Shown here piece after piece: positions 1 through 8,326 of a stretch of DNA of 64,000 nt. The notes under the pieces were generated by a model, which made no database searches, had not been told where the DNA came from, and was given only the letters and a program-made list of their open reading frames with translations. Numbering within the stretch: the first letter of the stretch is position 1; every line of letters begins with the position of its first letter. The position numbers and the translations under genes were made by a program. This DNA is from an uncultured bacterium (lineage in GTDB: Bacteria; Pseudomonadota; Gammaproteobacteria; Burkholderiales; Burkholderiaceae_C), in the NCBI GenBank assembly GCA_903928495.1, contig CAIYQZ010000048.1:1-64000 (forward strand), written 5' to 3'.

Positions 1-1
1 C

Positions 2-1018
2 AACTGCCTGATGGCCGGCCAGGGCCAAGCGCCCGCGCGCCAGGCTGGTTTCAAGGGCGGCTTGCCCAAGAGCGCAGGCGCGGTCACGCTGTCTAAGATG
101 TGCGGCTCGGCCATGCGCGCGGCCATGTTTGCCAATGACATGCTGATTGCCGGCAGCCACGAGGTGCTGGTGGCCGGTGGCATGGAGAGCATGACCAACG
201 CGCCATACCTCATGCTCAAAAGCCGGGGCGGCTACCGCATCGGCCACGACCGCATCTTCGACCACATGATGCTCGATGGCCTGGAAGACGCCTACGAAGC
301 AGGCCGCAGCATGGGCACCTTTGGTGAAGACTGCGCCGCCAAGTACAGCTTCACCCGCGAGCAGCAAGACGCCTTTGCCACCGCCAGCGTGCAGCGCGCC
401 AAGGCCGCCACCGACAGCGGCGCGTTTGCGGCCGAAATCACGCCTGTCACGGTCAAGGGCCGTGGGGGTGAGACCGTGGTGTCCATCGACGAAGGCCCCG
501 GCAAAATCAAGCTCGACAAGCTGCCCACACTCAAACCGGCGTTCAAAAAGGACGGCACCATCACGGCCGCCAGCAGCTCCAGCATCAACGATGGCGCGGC
601 CGCGCTGGTCATGATGCGCGCCAGCACCGCCGCCCAACTGGGCTGCAAACCTCTGGCCAAAATCGTGGCCCATGCCAACCACGCCCAAGCGCCCGAGTGG
701 TTCTCCACCGCCCCCGTGGGGGCCACGCAAAAAGCACTGGACAAAGCCGGTTGGGCCGTGGGCGACGTGGACCTGTGGGAAATCAACGAAGCCTTCGCCG
801 TGGTGCCCATGGCCCTGATGGCCGACCTGAACGTGCCGCACGAGAAAGTCAACGTGAACGGCGGCGCCTGCGCGCTGGGTCACCCCATTGGCGCATCCGG
901 TGCCCGCATCATGGTCACGCTCATCCATGCGCTCAAGGCGCGCGGACTGAAGAAGGGCCTTGCCACGCTGTGCATCGGCGGAGGCGAAGCCACTGCTGTG
1001 GCGCTCGAAGTGCTTTGA
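2..1018 (+). CDS. Acetyl-CoA acetyltransferase (thiolase), 5' end outside window
   Basis: Thiolase-family enzyme that condenses or cleaves acyl-CoA with CoA (acetoacetyl-CoA to two acetyl-CoA, or beta-ketothiolysis). The frame is open from base 2, so the ATG at 11 is internal. About 338 residues are visible against roughly 390 for the family, so some 50 N-terminal residues lie upstream. The nucleophilic cysteine is in KMCGSAMRA, the catalytic histidine in ALGHPIGASG and the second cysteine in LCIGGGEA, so the enzyme looks intact. The neighbouring acyl-CoA dehydrogenase at 3000 suggests a fatty-acid or branched-acid catabolic operon, now split by a restriction-modification pair. The exact substrate (acetoacetyl-CoA or longer) cannot be decided from sequence. 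Confidence 0.93.
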   Translation, partial: NCLMAGQGQAPARQAGFKGGLPKSAGAVTLSKMCGSAMRAAMFANDMLIAGSHEVLVAGGMESMTNAPYLMLKSRGGYRIGHDRIFDHMMLDGLEDAYEAGRSMGTFGEDCAAKYSFTREQQDAFATASVQRAKAATDSGAFAAEITPVTVKGRGGETVVSIDEGPGKIKLDKLPTLKPAFKKDGTITAASSSSINDGAAALVMMRASTAAQLGCKPLAKIVAHANHAQAPEWFSTAPVGATQKALDKAGWAVGDVDLWEINEAFAVVPMALMADLNVPHEKVNVNGGACALGHPIGASGARIMVTLIHALKARGLKKGLATLCIGGGEATAVALEVL

Positions 1019-1027
1019 TACACTGAT

Positions 1028-1043
1028 CTGTGGATAAACACAG
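1028..1043. promoter_or_regulatory. Inverted repeat upstream of the C5 methyltransferase
   Basis: CTGTG and CACAG arms separated by six bases lie in the 39-bp gap between the thiolase stop and the methyltransferase GTG start. The left arm also forms part of TGTGGATAA (1029-1037), which matches the DnaA-box consensus. The site is well placed to act as an operator controlling methyltransferase expression, but no C-protein gene is present and the role is inferred only from position. Confidence 0.3.
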
Positions 1044-1057
1044 TATCAGGAGCCCTT

Positions 1058-2299
1058 GTGTCATTGACCTCTGTTGAATTGTTTGCTGGTGCGGGTGGCC
1101 TTGCCATGGGCGTGGGCTTGGCCGGCTTCAAAAGCGTAGCGGTTGCGGAATGGGACCGGTGGGCCTGCGACACCATCCGGCAAAACCAACTGAGGGGGTC
1201 CCCACTGGTGGCCGATTGGCCTCTTTATCAAGGGGATGTTCGCGATTGGATCCTTACGGTAGACACACGAGCGCTGGAGGGCAAACTGGACTTGCTGGCT
1301 GGGGGGCCTCCTTGCCAGCCTTTCTCGATGGGCGGCAAGCACCAGGCCAATCTGGATGCCAGAGACATGTTTCCGCCCACGGTCGCCATCGTCCGGGAGC
1401 TGAAGCCAAAGGCATTCATTTTTGAAAACGTCAAGGGGCTGACCCGGGCCAGCTTCAGCAATTACTTCTCCTACATTCAGCTCCAGTTGGAGTTCCCAGA
1501 GATCAGCAAGAAAGCCGACGAGGCATGGGCCGATCACCTTCGGCGCTTGCAAGAGTTCAAGACTTCTTGCAAGAAAAGCGGAGAGGGGTTGTCGTACCGG
1601 TTGTTTGTGACCTTGGTCAATGCGGCGAACTTTGGCGTTCCGCAGAAGCGCGAGCGGGTGTTCATTGTTGGCTTCCGGTCAGATATTGATGCCCAGTGGG
1701 CATTCCCTTCGGAAACCCATTCGTTGAATGCGCTGCTGCACGACCAATATGTCAGCGGCGAGTATTGGGATCGTCACAAGGTGTCCCAATGCAACAGGGT
1801 TGCTTTGCCTGAGAAATTCAAAGAAGTGGTGGCAGGCATGAAATGCTTGGGTCTTTTGCCCACCCAGTGTGCATGGCGGACTGTTCGCGATGCGTTGGAT
1901 GGGTTGCCCGAGCCGGTAGCGGGTGGATCTGCTGCGTTTCTCAATCACAAGCTTCAAACCGGTGCTCGCGTTTACCCGGGGCATACAGGCAGTCCGTTGG
2001 ACTTACCCGCAAAAACGTTGAAAGCTGGCGGCCATGGTGTTCCCGGTGGGGAAAACATGTTGGTCAGGTCAGATGGCAGCGTGCGCTATTTCAGCATCCG
2101 GGAGTCAGCTCGCCTGCAGACTTTTCCTGATCAATATGAACTGCATGGGGCTTGGGGCGAGGCCATGCGCCAGTTGGGGAATGCGGTACCTGTTGTGTTG
2201 GGGCAGCAGGTCGCCGCCAGCGTCGCAACGCAATTGGTGCTGGCTAAACACAGGCAAATTGCTCAGCAAACTCAGCTTTTCGAAGGGTGTGTGGCATGA
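1058..2299 (+). CDS. DNA (cytosine-5) methyltransferase of an Eco29kI-like type II R-M system
   Basis: Transfers a methyl group from SAM to carbon 5 of cytosine and protects the partner endonuclease's sites. All C5-methylase landmarks are present in order: motif I FAGAGGLAMG (residue 9 on), motif IV GGPPCQPFS with catalytic Cys86, motif VI FENVKGL, motif VIII QKRERVFIVGF, and C-terminal motifs IX/X with RLQTFPDQY and QLGNAVPV. The variable region before these should set specificity. Start is GTG at 1058, preceded by CAGGAG at 1047-1052. Its stop overlaps the endonuclease ATG, so expression is probably coupled. GC is visibly lower than in the flanking metabolic genes (about 52% in 1681-1740 against about 62% in 481-540), which suggests horizontal acquisition. 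Confidence 0.95.
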   Translation: MSLTSVELFAGAGGLAMGVGLAGFKSVAVAEWDRWACDTIRQNQLRGSPLVADWPLYQGDVRDWILTVDTRALEGKLDLLAGGPPCQPFSMGGKHQANLDARDMFPPTVAIVRELKPKAFIFENVKGLTRASFSNYFSYIQLQLEFPEISKKADEAWADHLRRLQEFKTSCKKSGEGLSYRLFVTLVNAANFGVPQKRERVFIVGFRSDIDAQWAFPSETHSLNALLHDQYVSGEYWDRHKVSQCNRVALPEKFKEVVAGMKCLGLLPTQCAWRTVRDALDGLPEPVAGGSAAFLNHKLQTGARVYPGHTGSPLDLPAKTLKAGGHGVPGGENMLVRSDGSVRYFSIRESARLQTFPDQYELHGAWGEAMRQLGNAVPVVLGQQVAASVATQLVLAKHRQIAQQTQLFEGCVA

Positions 2300-2994
2300 G
2301 CACGGATGCCCCGTACAACCCACTTGAAAAAATCAATCTCGGTGCCAGCGTCGCAGACGCATTGCTGTCGCGTGCCGTATTGCCGTTGGCCGATCTTTCG
2401 CCGTTCGCTGGGGCTGGAATCTATGCGCTGTACTACACAGGCGCTTTTCACGCATACGAGCGGTTGTCGATGATCAATCGGCTTCAAGGCCCCAAAGTGC
2501 CCATATACGTTGGCAAAGCCATTCCTGAAGGTGGACGAAAAGGTGGAGGCGCCAGCCTTTCTACCGAGCTGAGCATCAGACCGACCAAGGCACTTTTCAA
2601 GCGTTTGAACGAACACGCAGAAAGCATCAAATCCACCGAACTGTCAGTTGATGATTTTTCGTGCCGGTATCTGGTTGTCGATGACATTTGGATTCCTTTG
2701 GGTGAGTCGCTGCTGATTGCACGGTTTTCACCCTTATGGAATTTGCTGTTGGATGGTTTTGGAAACCATGACCCTGGCAAAGGTCGCTACAACGGCCTTG
2801 CTCCCAAATGGGATGTTCTCCATCCTGGGCGGGCTTGGGCATCCAGACGCCAACCGCGCCACGAAAATGCGGCGCAAATCGCACAAGAGGCCAAAGCTTG
2901 GCTAGCCCAAGCCCCGGCTTTGATGCAGTCCAAATACACAGTGAGGGAAGCAGAAGCTGAATACCTTGTGACACCTCTCTCTCAACCCGAGTAA
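2296..2994 (+). CDS. Eco29kI-family type II restriction endonuclease (GIY-YIG nuclease)
   Basis: A 232-residue protein that resembles Eco29kI, a GIY-YIG homing-type fold turned restriction enzyme (known specificity CCGCGG). Visible hallmarks: GIYALYYTG at residue 41, PIYVGKA around 69-75, the RxxxH pair R103/H107 in RLNEH, Glu137 in LGESLLIARF and Asn149 twelve residues later; this order and spacing match the catalytic set known for Eco29kI. ATG 2296 overlaps the methyltransferase stop; an in-frame GTG at 2287 is a less likely start. Order is methylase first, nuclease second, so the host is protected before nuclease accumulates. GC falls to about 48% near 2701-2760. The recognition sequence is inferred from the family only. 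Confidence 0.88.
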   Translation: MSTDAPYNPLEKINLGASVADALLSRAVLPLADLSPFAGAGIYALYYTGAFHAYERLSMINRLQGPKVPIYVGKAIPEGGRKGGGASLSTELSIRPTKALFKRLNEHAESIKSTELSVDDFSCRYLVVDDIWIPLGESLLIARFSPLWNLLLDGFGNHDPGKGRYNGLAPKWDVLHPGRAWASRRQPRHENAAQIAQEAKAWLAQAPALMQSKYTVREAEAEYLVTPLSQPE

Positions 2995-2999
2995 ATCTC

Positions 3000-4130
3000 A
3001 TGCTGCTCACCGAAGACCAAACCATGGTGCGCGACGCCGTTCGCGCCTTTGTTCAAGAACAAATCTGGCCCCACGCCCCCGCGTGGGACAAGGCGCACAC
3101 CTTCCCGAAAGACGTGCACAAGGGTCTGGCCGAGTTGGGCTGTTACGGCATCTGCGTGCCCGAAGAACTGGGCGGCGCGGGCCTGAGCTACCAGACGCTG
3201 GCGCTGGTGTTGGAAGAAATAGCAGCGGGCGACGGCGGTGTCAGCACCACCATCAGCGTGACCAACTGCCCCGTCAACGCGATCCTCATGAAATACGGCA
3301 ACGCCGCCCAGCAAGACCAGTGGTTGCGCTCGCTGGCCGTGGGCAACATGCTGGGCGCGTTCTGCCTGACCGAGCCGCATGTGGGGTCTGACGCGTCGGC
3401 CCTGAAAACCACTGCTGTGAAGGACGGCGACAGCTATGTGCTGAACGGCGTCAAGCAGTTCATCACCAGCGGCAAAACCGCCGACCTGGCCATCGTCATT
3501 GCCGTGACCGACAAGGCCGCTGGCAAACGCGGCATGAGCGCTTTCATCGTGCCCACGACAGCCCCCGGCTACGTGGTGGCGCGGCTGGAAGACAAGCTGG
3601 GCCAACATTCCAGCGACACCGCGCAGATCAACTTCGACAACTGCCGCATCCCGGCCGCGAACCTGATCGGCGCAGAAGGCGAGGGCTACAAAATTGCCCT
3701 GAGCGCTTTGGAGGGTGGGCGCATCGGCATTGCTGCGCAAAGCATTGGCATGGCGCGCAGCGCGTTCGAGTGTGCGCTGAAGTACGCCAAAGAGCGCGAG
3801 AGCTTTGGTCAGCCCATCTTCAACCACCAGGCGGTGGGCTTCAAACTGGCCGACATGGCCACGCAGATCGAGGCAGCCCGCTCACTCACTCACCACGCCG
3901 CCGCGCTGCGCGACGCAGGCCAGCCCTGTCTGAAAGAAGCAGCCATGGCCAAGCTGTTCGCCAGCGAAATGGCTGAGAAGGTGTGCAGCGATGCCATCCA
4001 GATCCACGGCGGCTATGGCTACGTGAGCGACTTCCCCGTCGAGCGCATCTACCGCGACGTGCGGGTGTGCCAGATTTACGAAGGCACGTCTGACGTGCAA
4101 AAAATCCTCATCCAGCGCGCGCTGGCCTGA
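3000..4130 (+). CDS. Acyl-CoA dehydrogenase
   Basis: FAD-dependent alpha,beta-dehydrogenation of a short or branched acyl-CoA, passing electrons to electron-transfer flavoprotein. The 376-residue length is typical. Visible features are the N-terminal helical domain, the mid-domain LTEPHVGSDASALKTTA flavin/substrate region, and near the C-terminus QIHGGYGYVSDFPVERIYRD followed by IYEGTSDVQ, whose Glu is the catalytic base in short- and medium-chain enzymes. It begins five bases after the endonuclease stop. With the upstream thiolase it probably formed one beta-oxidation unit before the restriction genes entered. Whether it acts on isovaleryl-CoA, feeding the leucine pathway further along, is not decidable here. 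Confidence 0.94.
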   Translation: MLLTEDQTMVRDAVRAFVQEQIWPHAPAWDKAHTFPKDVHKGLAELGCYGICVPEELGGAGLSYQTLALVLEEIAAGDGGVSTTISVTNCPVNAILMKYGNAAQQDQWLRSLAVGNMLGAFCLTEPHVGSDASALKTTAVKDGDSYVLNGVKQFITSGKTADLAIVIAVTDKAAGKRGMSAFIVPTTAPGYVVARLEDKLGQHSSDTAQINFDNCRIPAANLIGAEGEGYKIALSALEGGRIGIAAQSIGMARSAFECALKYAKERESFGQPIFNHQAVGFKLADMATQIEAARSLTHHAAALRDAGQPCLKEAAMAKLFASEMAEKVCSDAIQIHGGYGYVSDFPVERIYRDVRVCQIYEGTSDVQKILIQRALA

Positions 4131-4153
4131 CCATCACACCGCAAGGACAAGCC

Positions 4154-4606
4154 ATGCCCATCACCAAAGGCTTTCGCACACTGGTGGACGAAGCCACCGC
4201 CCAAATCACCACCTACACCGTGGCGCAGGTACAGGCTCGTCTGGCTGCGGGGGACGCCCGTTTGCAACTGGTGGACATCCGCGACCCGCGCGAACTGGAG
4301 CGCGAGGGCACGGTCCCCGGATGCGTGCACGCGCCGCGCGGCATGCTGGAGTTTTGGGTGGACCCGGCGTCGCCCTACTTCAAGCCGGTCTTTGCCGACG
4401 AAACCAAAGAGTTCGTGCTGTTTTGTGGCGCAGGATGGCGCAGTGCGCTGGCCACCAAGGCCTTGCAAGACATGGGCATGACCAACGTGGCCCACATCGA
4501 CGGTGGCTTTGCCGATTGGAAAAAGCAGGCTGCGCCCATTCAGACCCTGGCTGAGCACCACGAAGCATCCAAGGCTGCCAAGGCAGCCCGCCCACCACAG
4601 GCCTGA
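4154..4606 (+). CDS. Rhodanese-like domain protein
   Basis: A single-domain 150-residue rhodanese, a sulfurtransferase fold that carries a persulfide on a cysteine. VDIRDPREL marks the conserved N-terminal CH2A motif and FVLFCGAGWRSALAT holds the six-residue active-site loop starting at the reactive Cys. No signal peptide is visible, so it should be cytoplasmic. An AAGGA ribosome-binding site lies at 4143-4147. It follows the acyl-CoA dehydrogenase by 23 bp and could be co-transcribed. The physiological sulfur donor and acceptor are unknown. The next 105 bp to trkA hold no feature I can identify. Confidence 0.88.
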   Translation: MPITKGFRTLVDEATAQITTYTVAQVQARLAAGDARLQLVDIRDPRELEREGTVPGCVHAPRGMLEFWVDPASPYFKPVFADETKEFVLFCGAGWRSALATKALQDMGMTNVAHIDGGFADWKKQAAPIQTLAEHHEASKAAKAARPPQA

Positions 4607-4711
4607 AGCGGCCAGCTGGCGCAATTGCTCTGCCCGGTGGAGTTCCGGGGCTGGCATCATTCGGGCCGGGGTGCCGGTGGGCACGACACAGCCCTGCGGG
4701 GCATCTGAGAC

Positions 4712-6100
4712 ATGAACATCATCATTCTGGGGGCAGGCCGCGTGGGTGAAAGCGTGGCCGAAAGCTTGGTGTCCGAGCAGAACGACATCACTGTCGTAGA
4801 CGCTGACCCCGCCCGTCTGCGGGCGCTGGAAGACCGGCTGGACCTGCGCGGTGTGGTGGGAAACGGCATACAGCCTTCGGTGCTGAAGCAGGCAGGCGCC
4901 AACGACGCCGACATGCTGATTGCCTGCGCGGCGGCAGACGAAACCAACCTGGTGGTGTGCAAGGTGGCGCACGATGTGTTCAACGTGCCCAACACGATTG
5001 CCCGCCTGCGCTCGCCCGAGTTTGTGGAAGATGACCCCCTGTTGGGTCCGCAGGGTTTTGGTGTCAACCATGTGATTTGTCCTGAAGAGTCGGTGATGCG
5101 CTACATCCACAAGCTCATCGAATATCCCGAGGCATTGCAGGTGATGGACTTTGCCGATGGGCGTGTCAGCCTGGTGGCCGTGCGTGCCGTGCCAGGTGGG
5201 CTGCTGGTCGGGCACACGGTGCACGAAATCAAAGACTTGTTCCCGCAAGCCGAGATGCGCGTCGTGGCGTTGTATCGGCAAGACACCGAAGTGCGCGACC
5301 TGAAGGCAGACCGCATATTGGCTGGCGACGAGGTGTTTGTGTTGGCGGCTACCGAGCACATTGCAGCGGTGCTGGCGGCCATTCACCGCAAAGACCGTCC
5401 GGTCGAGCGCCTGATGATTGCCGGCGGTGGCAAAGTGGGCCTGCGGTTGGCGCGCAGCCTGGTGGGTAAATGCCAGGTCAAGCTGCTGGAGCGCGACCGC
5501 AAGCGTTGCGAATACCTGGCCAGCCAGCTGCCCAGCAACATGTTGGTGTTGCAGGGTGACGGGGCCGATGAAGGCCTGCTGGAAGAGGAAAACGTGGGTG
5601 AGATGGACCTGTTCATTGCCCTGACCAGCGACGATGAAGACAACATCATGTCCGCCATGCTCGCCAAGCGCATGGGCGCGCGCCGGGTGATGGCACTCAT
5701 CAACCGGCGGGCCTATGCCGACATGATGCAGGGCAGCACGATCGACATTGCCATCTCGCCTTCCCAAACCGTGATCGGCGAGTTGCTCGCCCACCTGCGC
5801 CGGGGTGACGTGGTGTCAGTGCACAGCCTGCGCAGGGGCGCGGCCGAGGCACTGGAGGCTGTGGTGCGCGGCGACGACAAAAGCAGCAAGCTGGTCGGCC
5901 GACGGGTGGAAGAGGTCAAGTTGCCCACAGGGACCCGAATCGGGGCCATCGTTCGGGGCGAGGGGGCTGCGTCGCAGGTGCTGATGCCCCACCACGACAC
6001 GCGCATTGAAACCGGCGACCACTTGGTGGTGTTCATTCCCCACAAACGCATGGTGCGTGAGGTGGAGCGCCTGTTTCAGGTCAGTGCCACTTTTTTCTGA
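4712..6100 (+). CDS. trkA: Trk system potassium transporter peripheral subunit TrkA
   Basis: Cytoplasmic regulator that binds NAD(H) and gates the TrkH potassium channel. The 462-residue protein has the typical duplicated architecture: an RCK/Rossmann domain opening with MNIIILGAGRVGESVAES, a TrkA_C domain, a second Rossmann domain opening near residue 232 with LMIAGGGKVGLRLARSL, and a final TrkA_C domain. trkH follows nine bases after the stop, so the pair forms an operon. Nothing appears truncated. Confidence 0.96.
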   Translation: MNIIILGAGRVGESVAESLVSEQNDITVVDADPARLRALEDRLDLRGVVGNGIQPSVLKQAGANDADMLIACAAADETNLVVCKVAHDVFNVPNTIARLRSPEFVEDDPLLGPQGFGVNHVICPEESVMRYIHKLIEYPEALQVMDFADGRVSLVAVRAVPGGLLVGHTVHEIKDLFPQAEMRVVALYRQDTEVRDLKADRILAGDEVFVLAATEHIAAVLAAIHRKDRPVERLMIAGGGKVGLRLARSLVGKCQVKLLERDRKRCEYLASQLPSNMLVLQGDGADEGLLEEENVGEMDLFIALTSDDEDNIMSAMLAKRMGARRVMALINRRAYADMMQGSTIDIAISPSQTVIGELLAHLRRGDVVSVHSLRRGAAEALEAVVRGDDKSSKLVGRRVEEVKLPTGTRIGAIVRGEGAASQVLMPHHDTRIETGDHLVVFIPHKRMVREVERLFQVSATFF

Positions 6101-6109
6101 AAGTCGGTC

Positions 6110-7570
6110 GTGGACAGTTTTCTGACCGTTGGATTCACGTTGGGCCGTGTCATGGTGGCATTCAGCGCCGCCTTCTGGGTACCCATGGCCTGGGCATGGT
6201 TTGAAGACGCTGAGCACCTGCTGCATGTGTGGAGTGGGTGTTTTGCGTTCACTGCAGCCAGCGGGGCGGTGTTGTGGTGGTACACCCGCCGCTACCGCAG
6301 GGAAATGAAGGCCCGCGATGGGTTTTTGCTGGTCAATCTCGTGTGGCTGGTGCTACCGGCTTATTCGGCTGTGCCCCTGTGGCTGACCGTGCCCGACATC
6401 ACGGTGACCAAAGCGTATTTCGAAGCCATGAGTGCGCTCACGGCCACAGGGGCCACCGCGCTGTCGGGCCTGGACACGCTGCCCGTGTCGGTGAACGTGT
6501 GGCGGTGTTTCTTGCAGCTCATCGGTGGCCTGGGAATCATGCTGCTGGTGGTGGCTGTGCTGCCGTTGCTGGGCCTGGGCGGCATGCAGCTCTACAAGGC
6601 CGAAACACCCGGCCCCATGAAAGACGACAAATTCACCCCCCGCATTGCCGAAACCGCGCGGGGGTTGTGGAGCGTTTACTTCGGGTTCGGTGTGGCCTGC
6701 ATGCTTGCTTACCGCTGGGGTGGGATGAGCTGGGCCGATGCCTTCATGCACATGTGCACCACCATGGGTTTGGGCGGCTTTTCGTCGCACGACGCCAGTT
6801 TCGGTTACTGGAACTCGCCGACCCTGGAGGCCATCAGCGTGGTGTTCATGGCGCTGGCGGGCATCAGCTTTGTGCGCTACTTCATGGTCATTCGGGGGCG
6901 TACCCTGCGCCCCTTGGTGCGCGACCGGGAAATACAGATGTACGTGGGTGTGCTGGCTGCATCCATCACGCTGCTCACCCTGATGCTGGCTGCGCAGGGG
7001 GTGTACCCGACGGTCGCCGAGGCTTTTCGGGCCAGCGCGTTCCATGTGGTGTCGGTGGCTACCACCACGGGTTATGCGTCCACCGACTACTCGCTGTGGC
7101 CCGTCTTTGCGCCGGTGCTGTTGATGTTTCTGGGTTGTTTTGCTTCATGTGCCGGCTCGACGGGTGGCGGCATCAAGATGGTCCGCATGGTGCTGCTCAT
7201 CAAGCAGGCGCGGCGCGAGCTGGTTCGCATCGTTCACCCCCGTGTGGTCAACCCCGTCACACTGGGCCGCCAGGTGTTGCCCGGCCATGTGATGAATGCG
7301 GTGCTGGGCTTCATGCTGATTTACGGAGCGGCCACCATGGGTCTCACGTTGCTGATGCTGTTCTCGGGCCTGGACATCGTCACTGCGTTCAGCGCCGTGG
7401 TGGCCACAGTCAACAACATCGGCCCTGGTCTGGGCGCGGTGGGCCCGGCCAGCAACTTTGGCGTGTTGACCGATTTCCAGCTGTGGGTGTGCACATTTGC
7501 CATGCTGCTCGGGCGGCTGGAACTGCTGACGGTGCTGGTGCTGTTCACCGGCGCTTTCTGGCGTCGCTGA
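6110..7570 (+). CDS. trkH: Trk potassium uptake membrane protein TrkH
   Basis: Inner-membrane channel subunit for potassium uptake. The 486-residue sequence carries the repeated M1-P-M2 units of the superfamily, including pore-like segments around ALTATGATALSGLD, TTMGLGGFSSHD, ATTTGYASTDY and ATVNNIGPGLGAVG, each with a filter glycine. The start is GTG at 6110, nine bases after trkA, giving MDSFLTVGFTLGRVM. Multiple hydrophobic segments run through the whole protein. Likely co-translated with TrkA. Confidence 0.95.
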   Translation: MDSFLTVGFTLGRVMVAFSAAFWVPMAWAWFEDAEHLLHVWSGCFAFTAASGAVLWWYTRRYRREMKARDGFLLVNLVWLVLPAYSAVPLWLTVPDITVTKAYFEAMSALTATGATALSGLDTLPVSVNVWRCFLQLIGGLGIMLLVVAVLPLLGLGGMQLYKAETPGPMKDDKFTPRIAETARGLWSVYFGFGVACMLAYRWGGMSWADAFMHMCTTMGLGGFSSHDASFGYWNSPTLEAISVVFMALAGISFVRYFMVIRGRTLRPLVRDREIQMYVGVLAASITLLTLMLAAQGVYPTVAEAFRASAFHVVSVATTTGYASTDYSLWPVFAPVLLMFLGCFASCAGSTGGGIKMVRMVLLIKQARRELVRIVHPRVVNPVTLGRQVLPGHVMNAVLGFMLIYGAATMGLTLLMLFSGLDIVTAFSAVVATVNNIGPGLGAVGPASNFGVLTDFQLWVCTFAMLLGRLELLTVLVLFTGAFWRR

Positions 7571-7580
7571 AGGTGTGGCG

Positions 7581-7985
7581 ATGAAAACACCCGCTGCAAC
7601 CCAGCCTTGCCCCTGCGGACGCTTGGACGCAAGGCAAAAGCCCCTGGCCTACGCCGTCTGCTGCCAGCCTTGGCACCTGGGCTGCGCAGCACCCACGCCA
7701 GAGGCACTGATGCGCTCGCGTTACAGCGCCTTTGCCCTGGGCCTGGTGGACTACCTCACCGCCACCTGGCACACCAGTACCCGACCAGACGATCTGGCGC
7801 TGGAGCACGGTCTGCAATGGCTGGGCTTGGAGGTGAAAAGCGCCCGCTTGCTGGACGACACCCACGGTGAAGTCGGTTTTGTGGCCCGTTCCCGCCTGGC
7901 AGGGCGAGGCCACCGGCTGCAGGAAACCAGCCGCTTTGTGCGTGAAGACGGCCGCTGGTACTACGTGGACGGGGATGTGGTGTGA
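7581..7985 (+). CDS. YchJ-family (UPF0225) protein with SEC-C-like zinc motif
   Basis: A 134-residue protein matching the YchJ/UPF0225 family: an N-terminal cysteine cluster (CPCGRLDARQKPLAYAVCC) of the SEC-C zinc-binding kind, the conserved ALMRSRYSAFALG helix, and an NTF2-like body ending in EDGRWYYVDGDV. Function is not established for the family. The ATG at 7581 is preferred because AGG at 7571 sits seven bases upstream; a GTG at 7575 would add two residues. It starts ten bases after trkH, so it may be read through from the Trk operon. The stop is followed 15 bp later by the first copy of a ~90-bp repeat. Confidence 0.88.
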   Translation: MKTPAATQPCPCGRLDARQKPLAYAVCCQPWHLGCAAPTPEALMRSRYSAFALGLVDYLTATWHTSTRPDDLALEHGLQWLGLEVKSARLLDDTHGEVGFVARSRLAGRGHRLQETSRFVREDGRWYYVDGDVV

Positions 7986-7999
7986 TTTGCCTGTTTTTC

Positions 8000-8089
8000 G
8001 GGCATCGCGTGCAAGCCATTGGCCGGGGCGGTTCCGGCGGGTTAGTCCCGCCTTCATTCACGGACTTGTCCACCGAAGGTGTGTGAAAA
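8000..8089 (+). repeat. ~90-bp intergenic repeat, copy 1
   Basis: This segment aligns without gaps over most of its length with 14618-14706. Both begin GGGCATCGCG, share CCTTCATTCA in the middle, and end AAGGTGTGTGAAA. Copy 1 contains a perfect hairpin, GGCGGG (8036-8041) with CCCGCC (8047-8052); copy 2 conserves it poorly. Both copies lie just after a plus-strand stop codon, in the same orientation. Together they bracket the copper oxidase-cytochrome operon. Confidence 0.75.
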
Positions 8090-8168
8090 GTGCGTAAAAA
8101 TTCGTGAGAAGCAGGTGCGACTCTTTCACCAATTCCACGCTAGCTCAAATTCAGTGCATAACTACCGC

Positions 8169-8177
8169 TGGTAATAT
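8169..8177 (+). promoter_or_regulatory. Extended -10 promoter candidate for the copper oxidase operon
   Basis: TG at 8169-8170, one base, then TAATAT at 8172-8177 gives an extended -10 element; the -35 region is weak. It lies about 150 bp before the start codon at 8327. The stretch 8090-8326 has no other recognisable gene or site and is AT-richer than its surroundings, as expected for a promoter and leader. Confidence 0.4.
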
Positions 8178-8326
8178 TCGCACCCTGCACATGCGCTGAA
8201 CCCATCAGTTTTGGCCTTGTCGTTAGCCGCAGTTCGGTTTGCCTGCATCGTCAGGCCCTGGGGGTACCAGGCCGTGTTTCCACTGTGTGCCCCGCTTCTT
8301 TTTGCTTCGAATGGAAGAGGGCCGGT

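Noticed and set aside
4076-5794. 572-residue open frame antisense to trkA and neighbours
   Set aside because: Composition is that of a high-GC shadow frame, no family motif, and the plus strand carries unmistakable TrkA.
8000-8089. Shared minus-strand reading frame in the two ~90-bp repeats (starts like MDKSVNEG / MGKSMNEG)
   Set aside because: Changes between copies fall mostly on first and second codon positions, not third, so there is no sign of selection on a protein.
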